Shown piece after piece: positions 63,380 to 64,000 of a stretch of DNA of 64,000 bases. Source of the DNA: Curtobacterium poinsettiae (GTDB lineage: Bacteria > Actinomycetota > Actinomycetes > Actinomycetales > Microbacteriaceae); the NCBI RefSeq assembly GCF_025677645.1, contig NZ_CP106879.1:62001-126000 (forward strand), given 5' to 3'. How positions within the stretch are numbered: position 1 is the stretch's first letter; every line of letters begins with the position of its first letter. A model generated the notes under the pieces. The model ran no database searches. It was not told the DNA's origin and saw only the letters and a list, made by a program, of their open reading frames with translations. The position numbers and the translations under genes were made by a program.

Positions 63380-64000
63380 TGCTGCCCGACCTCGGCAGCT
63401 TCGTCGCCCCCGGCGAGGCTCCCCCGTTCTCCGACCAGACCCTGGTGGACGTCCGCGCGGGGCGCGCGACCGTCCTGACCGTCGATCACGGGGTCGCGGT
63501 GGTCCGTGACGGTGAGCTCGAGATGGTTGTCGCCCAGGAGGCCCGTGGCCAGGGCATCGGCACGGCCCTGGTGTCCCAGGCACTCGCGCTGGGCGGCGGG
63601 GCCGCTCCTCGGCTCGCCTGGGCGCACGGGGACCACCCGGCAGCACGGGCGCTGGCCGACCGGTTCAGCTGGCGTGCGGTCCGCACGCTGCTGCAGCTCC
63701 GAGCGCCGATCGACGAGGCCGGCGCCCCGGCTGTCGACGTGCCGGCCGGGTACAGCCTGTCCGCGTTCCGCCCCGGCACCGACGACGAGACCGACTGGCT
63801 CGCGCTCAACGCCGCCGCCTTCGCGCACCACCCCGAGCAGGGGCGGATGACGCTCGACGACCTGCACGCACGCGAGGCCGACGCCTGGTTCTCCGGCGAC
63901 GACCTGCTGCTGCTCCGAGACGCCTCCGGGCAGCTCGCCGGCTCGTGCTGGCTCAAGGTCGACGACGGCATCGGCGAGTTCTACGCCGTCGCCGTGCGGC
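63379..64000 (+). CDS. mshD: Mycothiol synthase, cut by the right window edge
   Basis: Acetylates Cys-GlcN-Ins in the last step of mycothiol synthesis. The N-terminal GNAT domain has VAQEARGQGIGTALVSQALA; the second begins GYSLSAFRPGTDDETDWLALN and contains FAHHPEQGRMTLDDL, a mycothiol-synthase signature. GTG 63379 overlaps the glnR stop (TAGTG). About 207 codons are present, and roughly 90 are missing. Confidence 0.92.
   Translation, partial: MLPDLGSFVAPGEAPPFSDQTLVDVRAGRATVLTVDHGVAVVRDGELEMVVAQEARGQGIGTALVSQALALGGGAAPRLAWAHGDHPAARALADRFSWRAVRTLLQLRAPIDEAGAPAVDVPAGYSLSAFRPGTDDETDWLALNAAAFAHHPEQGRMTLDDLHAREADAWFSGDDLLLLRDASGQLAGSCWLKVDDGIGEFYAVAVR

Overview
The window is high-GC (about 70 percent) actinobacterial chromosome. 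The gene set fits Microbacteriaceae, probably Curtobacterium or a close relative: a CarD / fused IspDF / CysS / RlmB cluster, an XPB helicase with its helicase-associated partner, SenX3-RegX3-PhoU, a GlnR-MshD pair, DUF3027 beside a long cold-shock protein, and a DUF2332/DUF3263/LytR_C cluster. Many genes have a TANNNT -10 hexamer only 6 to 8 nt before the start codon, which indicates leaderless mRNAs. The genus is an inference from gene content; no marker such as 16S rRNA is present.

Left chromosomal part (1-25.6 kb): NAD synthetase (cut by the left edge), MarR regulator with MATE exporter, CopC-like protein, argininosuccinate synthase, tRNA-Arg(CCT), epoxide hydrolase, HNH nuclease preceded by a 31-codon small ORF and hairpin, NlpC/P60 hydrolase, DtxR-type regulator divergent from serC, DUF3027 and cold-shock genes, helicase-associated protein plus XPB helicase, a two-component system, a DUF559/AbiEi-like gene flanked by two copies of a 110-bp palindromic repeat, groL under two CIRCE boxes, a second cold-shock gene, a cell-envelope/hypothetical cluster, and msrB followed by tRNA-Thr(TGT).

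Integrated element (25,587-41,033, about 15.4 kb): a 40-bp identical repeat marks attL (3' half of tRNA-Thr) and attR. In order it carries a tyrosine integrase, a repressor-like gene, an operator region, a frameshifted excisionase-like gene, small early genes, a replication-initiator-like gene with iteron-like repeats inside it, a possible small terminase, a structured leader, a tail tape-measure protein, an SGNH-hydrolase tail protein, and a cargo region. The cargo consists of two soluble proteins, four small genes of which three encode N-terminally anchored membrane proteins, a lipoprotein, and two excisionase-like HTH proteins beside attR. No large terminase, portal, capsid, tail tube, lysin or holin gene was found. 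The element is either a deletion-derived prophage or a satellite that borrows a helper's capsid. It is the part of the window most likely to hold undescribed biology.

Right chromosomal part (41-64 kb): aldo/keto reductase, alpha/beta hydrolase, NAD(P)HX epimerase, glycerol dehydrogenase, zinc metallopeptidase, DsbA-like protein, an MsiK/UgpC-type ABC ATPase, a DUF4032 protein, rlmB-cysS-ispDF-carD, a lipoprotein, regX3-senX3 divergent from phoU across a Pho-box-like array, a P-loop kinase, phosphoglycerate mutase, a methyltransferase, a YgfZ-like protein, a nitrobindin-like protein, a 38-residue membrane protein, glnR and mshD (cut by the right edge).

Across the chromosome, but not seen inside the element, several families of intergenic palindromes recur: A, GGAGGCCCGG stems, six copies; B, GTGAGCAG stems, three copies; C, nested 110-113 bp units, three copies; D, ACACCGGTGT, one locus. 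They mostly lie at convergent gene ends. Three minus-strand genes also end in tandem duplications of their own last codons plus stop codon.
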